DNA of 64,000 bases from Hydrogenophaga sp. (GCF_018780385.1 NZ_JADMJO010000022.1:140024-204023); one strand, 5' to 3'. Counted from the stretch's first letter, positions 38,106 to 47,078 are shown. The notes: a model not told the origin generated them from the sequence alone. Numbers and translations are program-made.

Positions 38106-38660
38106 ATGACGTTTCAAGTTGTCGCCATTTCCGGCAGCCTTCGCAAGAGTTCCACCAACACCATGGCACTGCGCGCCGCGCAGCGCCTGGCCCCTGTCGG
38201 CATGGCGATCGAGATCGTCGACATCGCCGACATCCCGCTCTACAACGACGACGTGCGCGCCGCCGGTGAACCCGCTGCGGTGAGCGCGCTCAAGGCGAAG
38301 ATCGCCGCCGCCGACGCGGTGCTGATCGCCTCGCCCGAGTACAACTTCTCGATCCCGGGCGTGCTCAAGAACACGCTGGACTGGATGTCGCGTCCACCCG
38401 CGCCGCCGTTTGATGGCAAACCGGTGGCCATCCTCGGTGCGAGCCCCGGCCCGGTGGGCACCGCCCGCGTGCAGTACCACCTGCGCCAGGTGATGGTGTT
38501 CCTGAATGCCTTCACGCTGAACAAGCCCGAGGTCTTCATCAGCCATTCGGGCAGCAAGTTCAACGCCGAAGGCGAACTGACCGACGAGACCACGGCCAAG
38601 TTCATCGGCGAACAGCTGGTGGCGCTGCGCGTGCTGGCCGAGCGCCTGGCGCCGCGCTGA
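38106..38660 (+). CDS. NAD(P)H-dependent FMN reductase
   Basis: A 184-residue flavodoxin-like quinone/FMN reductase. The phosphate-binding loop is SGSLRKSSTN and the flavin-contact segments are SPEYNFSIPGVLKNTLDW and GASPGPVGTARVQYHLR. It reduces FMN, quinones or other acceptors with NAD(P)H. Its closest neighbours are a Bug receptor upstream and a core methionine synthase 89 bases downstream; MesD-type methionine synthases are reported to need reduced flavin-related partners, making a functional link possible but unproven. Confidence 0.9.
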   Translation: MTFQVVAISGSLRKSSTNTMALRAAQRLAPVGMAIEIVDIADIPLYNDDVRAAGEPAAVSALKAKIAAADAVLIASPEYNFSIPGVLKNTLDWMSRPPAPPFDGKPVAILGASPGPVGTARVQYHLRQVMVFLNAFTLNKPEVFISHSGSKFNAEGELTDETTAKFIGEQLVALRVLAERLAPR

Positions 38661-38666
38661 GAACAA

Positions 38667-38686
38667 CGGGGGCCGCCAAGCCCCCG
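38667..38686. terminator. GC hairpin CGGGGGC-N6-GCCCCCG
   Basis: A perfect 7-bp stem with a six-base loop just after the FMN reductase stop, without a T-run. It may attenuate read-through into the methionine synthase gene or protect the upstream message. Confidence 0.4.
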
Positions 38687-38749
38687 CGACAGCGAAAACG
38701 CCACGGTCTGAGTAAGATTCCGGTGCTACCTACAACACCCGGAGACACC

Positions 38750-39772
38750 ATGTTCGACACCGCGATCGCAGGCAGCCTGCCCAAGCCGGCCTGGCTGGCC
38801 GAAACCGAAAAGCTCTGGCCGCAGTGGAAGTCGCAAGGCGCCGAGCTGCAGCAGGCCAAGGCCGACGCCACGCTGCTGTGGATCAAGGCGCAGGAAGACG
38901 CGGGCCTGGACGTGATTGGCGACGGCGAACAGGCGCGCCAGCATTTCGTGCACGGCTTTGTGGAGCAGGTCGAGGGCATCGACTTCGAGCACAAGGTGAC
39001 GATGGGCATCCGCAACAACCGGTATGACGCGCAGGTGCCGCAGGTGGTGGCTCCGCTCAAGCTCAAAGGCCGCGTGCACGCGTTTGAAGCGCAGCTCGCG
39101 CGCAAGCACACCAAAAAGAAACTCAAGTTCACCCTGCCCGGCCCCATGACCATCGTGGACACGGTGGCGGACCGCTTTTACGGCGACAAGGTGAAGATGG
39201 CCATGGCTTTTGCCGAGCTGCTCAACCAGGAGGCGCTGGCGCTGCAGGCCGATGGCGTGGACATCATCCAGTTCGACGAGCCGGCCTTCAACGTCTACAT
39301 GCAGGACGCGGCCGACTGGGGCGTGGCCGCACTGGAGGTGGCCGCGCGCGGCCTCACCTGCACCACGGCGGTCCACATCTGCTACGGCTACGGCATCAAG
39401 GCCAATGTGGACTGGAAGCAGACGCTGGGCGAAGAGTGGCGCCAGTACGAGCAGGTGTTTCCGGCACTCGCGAAAAGCAGCATCCAGCAGGTGAGCCTGG
39501 AGTGTTTCCACTCGCACGTGCCGCCCGAGCTGATGCAGTTGCTCGACGGCAAGGACGTGATGGTGGGCGTGATCGACGTGGCCAGCGACGTGATCGAAAC
39601 ACCCGAGCAAGTGGCCGACACCATCGGTCTGGCATTGAAGTACGTGCCGAAGCACAAGCTGATCGCCTGCACCAACTGCGGCCTGGCGCCCATGAGCCGC
39701 GAGGTGGCCATGGCCAAGCTCGAAGCGCTGGCCCAGGGCGCCGCGCTCGCCCGCCAGCGTTACGGCGCATGA
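38750..39772 (+). CDS. mesD: Core (folate-independent) methionine synthase, MesD-like
   Basis: 340 residues corresponding only to the C-terminal catalytic barrel of MetE. Zinc/homocysteine-site sequences are HICYGYG, SLECFHSH and CTNCGL, and the N-terminus TAIAGSLPKPAWLAE is the barrel's first strand. It lacks MetE's N-terminal folate-binding domain. The whole-length pattern matches the Acinetobacter-type MesD family, which makes methionine with an unidentified methyl donor and requires MesX (DUF1852) and oxygen. No DUF1852 gene is in this window. The ATG at 38750 has a GGAGAC site. Symbol by family resemblance. Confidence 0.75.
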   Translation: MFDTAIAGSLPKPAWLAETEKLWPQWKSQGAELQQAKADATLLWIKAQEDAGLDVIGDGEQARQHFVHGFVEQVEGIDFEHKVTMGIRNNRYDAQVPQVVAPLKLKGRVHAFEAQLARKHTKKKLKFTLPGPMTIVDTVADRFYGDKVKMAMAFAELLNQEALALQADGVDIIQFDEPAFNVYMQDAADWGVAALEVAARGLTCTTAVHICYGYGIKANVDWKQTLGEEWRQYEQVFPALAKSSIQQVSLECFHSHVPPELMQLLDGKDVMVGVIDVASDVIETPEQVADTIGLALKYVPKHKLIACTNCGLAPMSREVAMAKLEALAQGAALARQRYGA

Positions 39773-39803
39773 GCGCCGCAGCGCGTTGCGCCGAGGTTTC
39801 GGC

Positions 39804-40997
39804 ATGACCATGCACGGACTGCCAACGGCCACGCCAGCCGAGGTGGGGCTGTGCCCCGAGCGCACGCAGCGCATCGTGCAGGTGCTGCAGCGTGATGTGG
39901 ACCGCGGCCGCCTGCCCGGTGCGGCGGTGCTGATCGCGCGGCGCGGCCGCGTGGTGCTCGACACCGCCGTGGGCCGGCTCGACCCGGCGCACGAGGCACC
40001 CATGGGCACGGACGCGGTCTTCCGCATCTACTCCATGACCAAGCCCATCGTCTCGGTGGCGGCCATGATGCTGGTCGAGCAAGGCCGGCTGCTGCTGAGC
40101 GACCCGGTGGGCCGGTACGTGCCGGGCTTCCTGCAGCAGCAGGTGGCCGTTCCCGGGCCCCACGGCGTGACGCTGGTGCCCGCCACGCAGCCGAGCACGG
40201 TGCAGGACCTGCTGCGCCACACCGCGGGCCTCACCTACGAGTTCACCGGCAACGACCACGTGAACCAGCTCTACGCGCAGGCCGGTCTGGGCGAGCGCCA
40301 GCAGACCAACGCCGGGCTGTGCGAACGCCTGGCCGCGCTGCCGCTGGCGCACCAGCCTGGCACTGCGTGGGCCTACAGCCGCGCCACCGACGTGCTGGGC
40401 CGCGTGATCGAGGTGATCACGGGCCAGCCACTCGGCGCCTTCCTGCGAGAGACCATCCTGCAGCCGCTGGGCATGATGGAGACCGCCTTCTTCGTGCCAC
40501 CCGCGCAACACCACCGCATCGCCGAGGCTTTCGAACACGACCCCGACGGCGGCAAGCAGATGCCCATGCACGACCCGCGCGAAGTGCCTGCGCTGGAAAT
40601 GGGCGGCGGCGGTCTGATGTCCACCCTGCACGACTACGCACGCTTCCTGCAATGCCTCTGCAACGGGGGTGAACTGAATGGCCAGCGACTGCTGTCACCG
40701 CACACCCTGGCCTACATGACGGCCGACCACCTGGGCAGCGCCATCAACCACGCCGACAACCCGCTGCTGCCACCAGGCCACGGTTTCGGCCTGGGCTTTG
40801 CCGTGCGCACCGAGGCGGGCGTGGCCCCCGTGCCCGGCTCGGTGGGTACCTACCACTGGAGCGGCATCGGTGGCACCCACTTCTTCGTCGACCCGGCGCT
40901 GGAGTTGTTCGCGATCTTCATGGCGCAGGCGCCGAACCAGCGGGTGCACTACCGGTCGATGATGCGGAACCTGGTGTACGCGGCGGTGGTGGGGTGA
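39804..40997 (+). CDS. Serine hydrolase of the beta-lactamase class C/penicillin-binding family
   Basis: 397 residues. The nucleophile motif Ser77-Met-Thr-Lys80 is in FRIYSMTKPI. A Tyr-Ser-Arg (AWAYSRATD) takes the place of the usual Tyr-x-Asn, and a late WSGIGGTHFFVDP corresponds to the third motif. Such proteins include esterases, EstB-like enzymes and D-amino acid amidases rather than true beta-lactamases. There is no signal peptide, so it acts in the cytoplasm. It begins 31 bases after the methionine synthase stop. Substrate unknown. Confidence 0.88.
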   Translation: MTMHGLPTATPAEVGLCPERTQRIVQVLQRDVDRGRLPGAAVLIARRGRVVLDTAVGRLDPAHEAPMGTDAVFRIYSMTKPIVSVAAMMLVEQGRLLLSDPVGRYVPGFLQQQVAVPGPHGVTLVPATQPSTVQDLLRHTAGLTYEFTGNDHVNQLYAQAGLGERQQTNAGLCERLAALPLAHQPGTAWAYSRATDVLGRVIEVITGQPLGAFLRETILQPLGMMETAFFVPPAQHHRIAEAFEHDPDGGKQMPMHDPREVPALEMGGGGLMSTLHDYARFLQCLCNGGELNGQRLLSPHTLAYMTADHLGSAINHADNPLLPPGHGFGLGFAVRTEAGVAPVPGSVGTYHWSGIGGTHFFVDPALELFAIFMAQAPNQRVHYRSMMRNLVYAAVVG

Positions 40998-41068
40998 AAT
41001 CCCGAAGCCGTTGGCGGATGTGAGGTGCAGAATGCATTCAGCGTCCAACGACGCATTGGAGACGAGCC

Positions 41069-41359
41069 ATGAGCCAAGGATTTGGTGGCCAAGTGCCGGC
41101 GCCACATGTGCAAGCCGAGCATCGTGAGGTAACGACGTATCTGGTGGTCATTGCAGCGCCAGAAGGTCCGATTGCCAAACTGCTGCTTCCTGATCGGGAG
41201 CAGGTCGCCGAGCTTGATGCCAATACCGAAGAGGTCACCGCAATGATCGTCGACCGAGTACCAACGGTTGGAGCTGCGGGGGCCGAATGGGACAGGCTGT
41301 TTGCAGCGTACAGCGTCGAAGAGCGCGCCACGGCGAAGATCTACACGCTGGACGCCTGA
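41069..41359 (+). CDS. Hypothetical protein, 96 residues
   Basis: Starts MSQGFGGQVPAPHVQAEH, then a beta-alpha pattern (YLVVIAAPEGPIAKLLLPDREQVAEL) and an acidic C-terminus. It has no signal peptide or membrane span and is not a family I can name. TTGGAGACGAG precedes the ATG, and the next gene follows 19 bases after its stop, both supporting real translation. Confidence 0.6.
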   Translation: MSQGFGGQVPAPHVQAEHREVTTYLVVIAAPEGPIAKLLLPDREQVAELDANTEEVTAMIVDRVPTVGAAGAEWDRLFAAYSVEERATAKIYTLDA

Positions 41360-41378
41360 GGCCCCACGAACACTTCCG

Positions 41379-41789
41379 ATGTCACGCATCCCGATTGCAC
41401 TTCTTGTCACTGCGCTCGCAGGTCACGCTTCAGCACAGGAGCAGACCTCTCCGCCAACCGCCGGGGCCCCACAAGAGGCAACACCAACAGGTGCCGCTGC
41501 AGCTCGAAGGGTTGCTGCATCTCGCTTGGGCGCCTGCTTCAGGCGGCAACCGGCGTACCCGGTTGCCGCTCTGCGAAACGAGCAGGAAGGACAGACCGTC
41601 GTCGCATTCACCGTTGCCGCCGCTGGACAGATTCAGAATCCGGGCCTCCTTCGATCAAGTGGGCACCAGATACTGGACCACGCCGCTCTGGCGCACCTGA
41701 ACCAATGCATCGCCTCGGTCAGTCCACAGCCCGACGACCCACTTCCACCCGGCCGGTACGCGCTTCCCATGGTGTGGCGCATCGAGTAA
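41379..41789 (+). CDS. Periplasmic TonB C-terminal-domain protein
   Basis: 136 residues: signal peptide (IALLVTALAGHASAQ), a short Pro/Ala linker, and a TonB_C domain (PAYPVAALRNEQEGQTVVAFTV followed by LLRSSGHQILDHAALAHLNQC). It lacks the usual N-terminal membrane anchor of a true TonB, so it is probably a secreted TonB-box-like protein of unknown role rather than an energy transducer. Two cysteines could form a disulphide. Confidence 0.75.
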   Translation: MSRIPIALLVTALAGHASAQEQTSPPTAGAPQEATPTGAAAARRVAASRLGACFRRQPAYPVAALRNEQEGQTVVAFTVAAAGQIQNPGLLRSSGHQILDHAALAHLNQCIASVSPQPDDPLPPGRYALPMVWRIE

Positions 41790-41837
41790 GGCCCAAGCCT
41801 CCGGCCGAGACGAGCCTCATCTCAAAACTTTGGGCCT
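41789..41837. repeat. Inverted repeat AGGCCCAA ... TTGGGCCT around the 41.8-kb spacer
   Basis: Perfect 8-bp arms 33 bases apart span most of the gap before the LysE gene. It could be a long-loop hairpin. It lacks the AAC/GTT core triplets of an integron attC site. Confidence 0.35.
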
Positions 41838-41865
41838 CACAAAACCCGTCCCTTTCAGATCCACC

Positions 41866-42504
41866 ATGATTTCCAACTCCCTTCTCCTTGTGTTCGTCGG
41901 TGCTGCGCTGTTGATGGCGCTGACCCCAGGCCCCAACATGATCTACCTGATCTCCCGGTCGCTCTGCCAAGGCCGAGCAGCAGGTATCACGTCATGGTTG
42001 GGCGTGGTCCTCGGGTTCACCGTCCACATGCTCTGTGCGGCAGTGGGCCTCACGGCACTCTTCATGGCCGTGCCCCTGGGTTATGAACTGCTCAAGTTCG
42101 CCGGAGCGCTGTACTTGCTCTGGCTGGCATGGCAGGCCGTCCGCCCAGGTTCCCGCTCGCCATTCGAGGCGCGTGACCTCCCAGCCGAACCGCCGCGCAA
42201 GCTGTTCGTCATGGGGCTCCTCACCAGCATCCTCAACCCCAAAGTCGCCATCTTCTATCTGTCGGTCCTGCCTCAGTTCATCTCACCCGAGTCGGGTTCC
42301 GTGCTTGCTCAGAGCCTTCTCTTGGGCATCACGCAGGTTTGCATAGGCGCCACGGTGAATCTCGTTGTCACGCTCTGCGCAGCCGGCATTGCTGGCTGGT
42401 TCGCCAGGAACCGTTTCTGGCTCGCTGTCCAGCGGTATGTCATGGGCTTGGTCCTGGGTGCGTTGGCTTTCAAACTCCTGTCGCAACAGCGCAGCGCCGC
42501 CTGA
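41866..42504 (+). CDS. LysE/RhtB family exporter
   Basis: 212 residues, about six transmembrane helices. The family signature ALTPGPNMIYLISRSL is near residue 20, with GITSWLGVVLGF and LTSILNPKVAIFYLSVLPQF further on. These translocators export amino acids, homoserine lactones or related metabolites from the cytoplasm using the proton gradient. The transported compound is unknown. It has its own spacer on both sides and the neighbours are unrelated. Confidence 0.9.
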   Translation: MISNSLLLVFVGAALLMALTPGPNMIYLISRSLCQGRAAGITSWLGVVLGFTVHMLCAAVGLTALFMAVPLGYELLKFAGALYLLWLAWQAVRPGSRSPFEARDLPAEPPRKLFVMGLLTSILNPKVAIFYLSVLPQFISPESGSVLAQSLLLGITQVCIGATVNLVVTLCAAGIAGWFARNRFWLAVQRYVMGLVLGALAFKLLSQQRSAA

Positions 42505-42625
42505 CCCCTGTGCAGACAGGCACCCCTCGTAGGCCTCCTGCCGCGCCCATGAAAAAGTCCGTTCCTGCGTCCAGTGCGGCTTAGCCCGGCCATCGAGTGG
42601 GCGTCGGCTTTTTGGCCCGGCACCC

Positions 42626-43519
42626 TCACCCCTTCCCCGGCAACGCCTTCAAATACAGATAGAGAGCCCGCAGATCCGTCTCGCTCATCTCGCGCAGCGA
42701 TTCAAAGGGCATCACCTGCACCGCCGCGCCATCGGGCCGCTTGCCGCTGCGAAACATGGCGATCATCGCCTCGGCGGTGGGGTACAGCCCCATCACGCTG
42801 CCCTCGCCGGGTGTGAGCTTGGCGGCGGGCGGCCAGTCGGGAGGGCCGCCGGGAATCTTGCCGCCCACCAGCCCCACGCCGTGGCAACCGATGCACATGT
42901 TGGCCACATACGCACCGTGCGCCAGGGTCACGCCTTCAGGAACGGGCTGTTGGGGTGGCAGCGTGTGGTCGATGCGCGCGGCCGCATCGAGAATGGCGCC
43001 GTAACCGTAGAGCGCCTTGACCGGTAGCGGCAGCTTCACCACCGCGCCTTGCCCGCTGGCGGGCGGCAGCGAGCGCACATACGCCACGAGTGAGGCCAGG
43101 TCGTCGTCGGTGAAGCGGTTGTAGTCCTCGCTGGGCATGATCATCAGCGGGCGCCCCTTCGGGTTCACGCCATGGCGGATGGAACGCACCCAGTCCACCG
43201 GCTGGTAGGCGGCCACGACGCCGCCGGGCCCGGTGGTGATGTTGGGGCCGGCAATCACCAGGCCACCGTCGTCCACAAAGGTCCGGCCGGTGCCGGTGCT
43301 GCCGTGGCATTCCACGCAGCCGCGCGACGCAAACAGGTACTTGCCGCGTTCGACCGAGGCCGCCTCAGTGCGCAGCGCGACCGTGGGCACCTGCACGCTG
43401 ACGGTGCGCTGCATCTTGCGTTCGGCCAGCATCACACCCAGACCGAGCGCAATGGCCGCCAGCAGCACGAGCGCGCCCAGCCCCGCGAGCAGCGCCCTCA
43501 TCCATGTTCTCTTGTTCAT
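42626..43519 (-). CDS. Membrane-anchored dihaem cytochrome c
   Basis: 297 residues with an uncleaved-looking N-terminal helix (LLAGLGALVLLAAIALGLGV). Two haem motifs are CVECHG near residue 68 and CIGCHG near residue 209, each followed by the loop and a late Met (PLMIMPSEDYNRF, VQVMPFESL). The layout resembles the cytochrome subunits of alcohol/aldehyde or gluconate dehydrogenases. No dehydrogenase gene is adjacent, so its electron donor is unknown. Confidence 0.88.
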   Translation of the reverse strand: MNKRTWMRALLAGLGALVLLAAIALGLGVMLAERKMQRTVSVQVPTVALRTEAASVERGKYLFASRGCVECHGSTGTGRTFVDDGGLVIAGPNITTGPGGVVAAYQPVDWVRSIRHGVNPKGRPLMIMPSEDYNRFTDDDLASLVAYVRSLPPASGQGAVVKLPLPVKALYGYGAILDAAARIDHTLPPQQPVPEGVTLAHGAYVANMCIGCHGVGLVGGKIPGGPPDWPPAAKLTPGEGSVMGLYPTAEAMIAMFRSGKRPDGAAVQVMPFESLREMSETDLRALYLYLKALPGKG

Positions 43520-43652
43520 CGTTCCGCCTCCAGTGGTCCACCCACCGGCGGCATTTCACGCGAGCTGGCGGGTCGGTGTCAAGCGCCGCTGTTGCACGTT
43601 CCACGGGATACATTACGTCAGACCTCGCCAACCAGCCATCGCGGAGATCTCC

Positions 43653-44135
43653 ATGAACGACGCCCTCGACCGCCTTGCCAGGGAGCTGGACCTCGACTCT
43701 TCCGCCCACGAGCGTCTGCGACTCGAATTTGGCCACGCTTGCACGCTGCGAGTGAAGCATCTGCTGGAAGAGTCATCGGTCCTGGCGTGCCTCTCGGGCC
43801 TGGGCCAGTACCTCGAGGGAACTGTCGATCGAGCCCACCTCGAACAACTCGCGGCAGAAGCTGCCCGCCTCGCAAACCGCCATCAGGGCTCCAAGTCCAT
43901 GGACGGGTGTGGCCACGCCGCCGTGTCCGCAACCTATGCGGTGGCCAACGCACTCGCGGGCAAGGCGCGCCAGGCAGCCGAGTACGCCGCCTATGCAGCG
44001 GTCTATGGGCAAGGCGGCTATGGCGCAGTGGCGGATCGTGAGTCCTTCGAACCCGAGTTCTCGTGGCAATCCACCTGTCTGGCGTCGCTGGCTCATGGTC
44101 TACGCTGCACTTCTTCCCATGGCGTGGACGCCTGA
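43653..44135 (+). CDS. Hypothetical helical protein (immunity-protein-like composition)
   Basis: 160 residues, all-helical, very Ala-rich in the second half (ANALAGKARQAAEYAAYAAVYGQG), with conserved-looking Cys and His positions. The Ala-repeat pattern resembles putative Imm-5-type immunity proteins, but no toxin gene lies beside it and the match is only compositional. ATG at 43653 is preceded by GGAGATCTCC. Confidence 0.5.
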   Translation: MNDALDRLARELDLDSSAHERLRLEFGHACTLRVKHLLEESSVLACLSGLGQYLEGTVDRAHLEQLAAEAARLANRHQGSKSMDGCGHAAVSATYAVANALAGKARQAAEYAAYAAVYGQGGYGAVADRESFEPEFSWQSTCLASLAHGLRCTSSHGVDA

Positions 44136-44237
44136 CAGGTCGATCGACACGGACGCCCAGCGGCGTTCCGAGGCTTCGCCGCTTCACTCACCGCGGGTCG
44201 CCGGTCATCTCCGACGGTAGACCCCATTGGAGAACTC

Positions 44238-45116
44238 ATGCATATCGAAATTCAGATCGTCAATGCCTTCATCGACGGAGCAACTGGCGGCAATCCCGCC
44301 GGTGTTGTGGTTGATGCGAATGCTCTGACCGCAGCACAGAAACTGAAGGTTGCCCAGCAGGTCGGTCTGTCTGAGACTGCCTTCGTTTCGACGTCAGACA
44401 CTGCAACCATCAAACTCGAGTTCTTCACGCCAACGCGACAGATTGCCCACTGCGGGCATGCCACCATTGCCACGTTTTCTCTCTTGCGACAACTTGGACT
44501 CGTCGGTGAAGGCCACCTTTCCAAAGAAACAATTGATGGCAGCCGGGATATCCTCGTAGACGGTGAAATGGCTTTCATGGAGCAACGCGCCCCGAAGTAC
44601 ACCCCAGTCGCAGCTGCGTCTGAATTGGGAGACCGGGTAGTTGCCTCTCTCGGCCTTATGCAAGCGCTGTTGCTGAGCGGAGTCGATCCGTTTGTGGTCA
44701 ACACCGGGAACCCGTTCCTTCTCGTCCCGTTGCCTGACGAGCGGTCAGTGGCCGAACTGCGGCCACACCTTGGCTTGGTCGAGTCACTCAGCGATGAATT
44801 GGACCTGATTGGGTACTACGTGTTCTCAACAACGACGAAAGTGCAGGGCCGTCATGCTGGGGCACGCATGTTTGCCCCACGCTTCGGAATACCTGAGGAA
44901 GCGGGAACGGGAATGGCCGCCGGTCCACTTGCGTGCTTTCTGCATGATCACCTCGGGGTTGAGGATCGGGAGATATTTATTGAACAAGGCTGGCTGATGA
45001 AGCCTCCGTCGCCAAGTGTCATAAAGGTCGTCCTCGAACTACCAAACGGCAAGATCTCTCGCCTTATGGCCGGAGGCACTGCCCGTGCTGTATCGTCTTT
45101 GTGGGTTGAGGTCTAA
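44238..45116 (+). CDS. PhzF-family isomerase/epimerase
   Basis: 292 residues with the duplicated diaminopimelate-epimerase-like fold. Catalytic Glu46 is in LSETAFV; FFTPTRQIAHCGHATIAT and the second-half GTGMAAGPLACFL motif are typical of PhzF relatives. Functions in the family vary (isomerisation of small metabolites); none is assigned for this branch. The gene is clearly less GC-rich than its surroundings, pointing to recent acquisition together with the two cupins downstream. Confidence 0.9.
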   Translation: MHIEIQIVNAFIDGATGGNPAGVVVDANALTAAQKLKVAQQVGLSETAFVSTSDTATIKLEFFTPTRQIAHCGHATIATFSLLRQLGLVGEGHLSKETIDGSRDILVDGEMAFMEQRAPKYTPVAAASELGDRVVASLGLMQALLLSGVDPFVVNTGNPFLLVPLPDERSVAELRPHLGLVESLSDELDLIGYYVFSTTTKVQGRHAGARMFAPRFGIPEEAGTGMAAGPLACFLHDHLGVEDREIFIEQGWLMKPPSPSVIKVVLELPNGKISRLMAGGTARAVSSLWVEV

Positions 45117-45166
45117 CTCGAACGTCAGGCGTCCCGTCCCCCTTCAACTGCGAGGAGTTCAGCACA

Positions 45167-45544
45167 ATGAGTCCAGCAAATATCGATGCTGCGCTATCGA
45201 CCGTTTCAGAGCCTTGGCAACCCGCGACGGTTGCGCGCTTCAATGGCAACGAAGTCATGGTTGCGAAAGCCAGGGGCTCGTATGCATGGCACAAGCACGA
45301 AAACACAGACGACTTCTTCTTGGTAGTCAAAGGCAAGCTCACGATCGAAATGAGAGATCGCAGTGTTTGCCTCGGCCCGGGTGAAGTGTTTGTGGTTCCT
45401 CGAGGTGTCGAGCATCGCCCCATCGCCACCGAGGAGGCTCATTTCCTGCTCATTGAGCCTTCAGGCACCGCGAATGACGGAACGACGCTCCTCCAATCCC
45501 CCGCCAGCCACCCCAAACAAGTTCGATCTGAACCAAAGGACTGA
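45167..45544 (+). CDS. Cupin-domain protein
   Basis: A 125-residue single cupin barrel. Motif 1 is YAWHKHENTDDFFLVVKGK (two His and Glu/Asp metal ligands) and motif 2 GPGEVFVVPRGVEHRP. It is probably a metal-binding enzyme or small-molecule sensor. Its GC content is lower than the host average, as for PhzF just upstream. The next cupin starts five bases after its stop, so they are co-translated. Confidence 0.85.
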   Translation: MSPANIDAALSTVSEPWQPATVARFNGNEVMVAKARGSYAWHKHENTDDFFLVVKGKLTIEMRDRSVCLGPGEVFVVPRGVEHRPIATEEAHFLLIEPSGTANDGTTLLQSPASHPKQVRSEPKD

Positions 45545-45548
45545 CGCC

Positions 45549-45878
45549 GTGGAGATGCAAGGAATCCCGTTCGGAACGACAGACTGGGCCTCAATCCCCA
45601 GGACCGAACATGCAGGTGACACTGGCAAGGCCTACTGGCAAACGTGCCACTTCGGATCCATCCGCGTCCGCATGGTCGAATACACGCCGGGTTACCTGGC
45701 GGATCACTGGTGCGTGAAGGGCCACATTCTTCTGTGCACCGACGGGGAACTCCACACCGAACTGGCCGATGGAAGAACCTTCACGCTCAAGCCAGGCATG
45801 AGCTACCAGGTTGCCGACAACGCCGAGCCTCACCGATCCAGGACGAAGATCGGGGCCAAGATCTTCATCGTGGACTGA
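45549..45878 (+). CDS. DHCW-motif cupin-fold protein
   Basis: A 109-residue cupin-like protein with the sequence YLADHWCVKGHILLC, close to the family-defining Asp-His-Cys-Trp signature, and PGMSYQVADNAEPHRS in the second half. The GTG start at 45549 is chosen because AAAGGA sits 8-9 bases upstream; an ATG at 45555 is the alternative. It is arranged in tandem with the preceding cupin. Function unknown, probably metal-dependent. Confidence 0.75.
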   Translation: MEMQGIPFGTTDWASIPRTEHAGDTGKAYWQTCHFGSIRVRMVEYTPGYLADHWCVKGHILLCTDGELHTELADGRTFTLKPGMSYQVADNAEPHRSRTKIGAKIFIVD

Positions 45879-45929
45879 CGGTGCCCGTCGCGACGGGCGG
45901 CGCAATCCTCGTCCCACGCTCTCGGCGCG

Positions 45930-46394
45930 TCAGCCTCGCTCCACCTTGCACTGAAAGCAATTGAACTTGGACCGGATGTGAACGTACTCGATGTCCTCGC
46001 GCTCGAGAATCCTTCGGCAGTGTTGTTCAAGCTCCAGACCCTCAACGACTTCGCCTGTCTCGTACACGATCCAGTCGTTCCGGTCGTATCCGCGCACGAG
46101 GGCCGGCTGCAGGTACGAGAACCAGAACGGCAGTTGATCGCCCTCGTAGCGCGTGCAGTCGCTCGCATGCAGAAAGATCGGACCCGTCTCCGCGTAAGGT
46201 TGCGCGACCGGGAAAGGCCGGTACGACAGGACCAGCTTGTCTTCCCCCGGCGCAATCAACTCAAGGCAGTGACGGCAGGGATTGCCAGCACCCTCGGCTA
46301 CTCGAACCACTGGCGCTTGCCCGTTCGCATCCAAGCCTCCTTCACGAAGTTCGTGCACGAACGCCGTCGGGATTCCATTGATCAGCAACTTCAT
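45930..46394 (-). CDS. DUF1203 domain-containing protein
   Basis: 154 residues. Family hallmarks are CRHCLELIAPGEDKLVLSYRPF and YAETGPIFLHASDC, then LVRGYDRNDWIVYETG and a terminal CFQCKVERG. Pairs of Cys (CRHC, CFQC) could bind metal. It is cytosolic, and DUF1203 proteins have no known activity. It is convergent with the cupins. Confidence 0.8.
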   Translation of the reverse strand: MKLLINGIPTAFVHELREGGLDANGQAPVVRVAEGAGNPCRHCLELIAPGEDKLVLSYRPFPVAQPYAETGPIFLHASDCTRYEGDQLPFWFSYLQPALVRGYDRNDWIVYETGEVVEGLELEQHCRRILEREDIEYVHIRSKFNCFQCKVERG

Positions 46395-46622
46395 GTCAGT
46401 TCTCCCATGGTTTGCGCCACACCTGCGTGGACGCCGGGGAGCATTTCACGCCAACCTGGACAACCTGGCTCGCCATATCCGGACATGAAATCTTGAAGCT
46501 GCATGACAAGAACCGAACTCGCAACCAGCGACAAGTGCGCTCAGCTCAAGCTCCCAGGCACGCTTAAGGTTGGCTTCAGCTTCATCTGGAACAGTGGCGG
46601 CTCCCACACTTCTGGAGCTTCC

Positions 46623-47078
46623 ATGCTTGCTGCTCGTATCGTCATCGTTACCGCCCTCGCCGTTGCTGCGCAGTCCTCCTTCGCTCGATCCGAAGTCTGC
46701 AAGGCAACGTCCGAGAAGGAGGTCGCTGCGCTGTTCGACCGCTGGAACGTGTCTCTGCAGACCGGCGAACCGAAGAAGGTCGTGCAGAACTATGCAACCA
46801 AGTCGATCCTTCTCCCCACGGTGTCCAACCAGCCGCGGCTGACTGCAGAGGAGAAAGAGGACTACTTTGAACACTTCCTGCAGCGCAAGCCCGTCGGTGC
46901 CATCGATTCCCGTTCGATAGAAGTCGACTGCAACACCGCGATAGATGCCGGGCTTTACACGTTCAAGTTCGCAGACGGAACCGCGGTTCGTGCTCGCTAC
47001 ACCTTCACGTACAAGTGGAACGGCAAGCAGTGGCTGATCACGAGCCACCACTCATCTGCCATGCCCGAGCGGGGTTGA
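46623..47078 (+). CDS. Secreted NTF2-like protein (SgcJ/EcaC type)
   Basis: 151 residues: signal peptide (IVIVTALAVAAQSSFA), then an NTF2/CaMKII-association-like domain (EKEVAALFDRWNVSLQTGEPKKVVQNYA ... KWNGKQWLITSHHSSAMP). Proteins of this group are small periplasmic or cytosolic ligand-binding or isomerase-like domains. The ATG at 46623 is selected because it opens the signal peptide; the frame upstream does not look coding. The 46395-46622 spacer shows no other gene. Confidence 0.72.
   Translation: MLAARIVIVTALAVAAQSSFARSEVCKATSEKEVAALFDRWNVSLQTGEPKKVVQNYATKSILLPTVSNQPRLTAEEKEDYFEHFLQRKPVGAIDSRSIEVDCNTAIDAGLYTFKFADGTAVRARYTFTYKWNGKQWLITSHHSSAMPERG

Noticed and set aside
39804..40997. True class C beta-lactamase
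   Set aside because: It lacks a signal peptide and the Tyr-x-Asn motif is Tyr-Ser-Arg; an esterase/amidase-like cytosolic hydrolase fits better.
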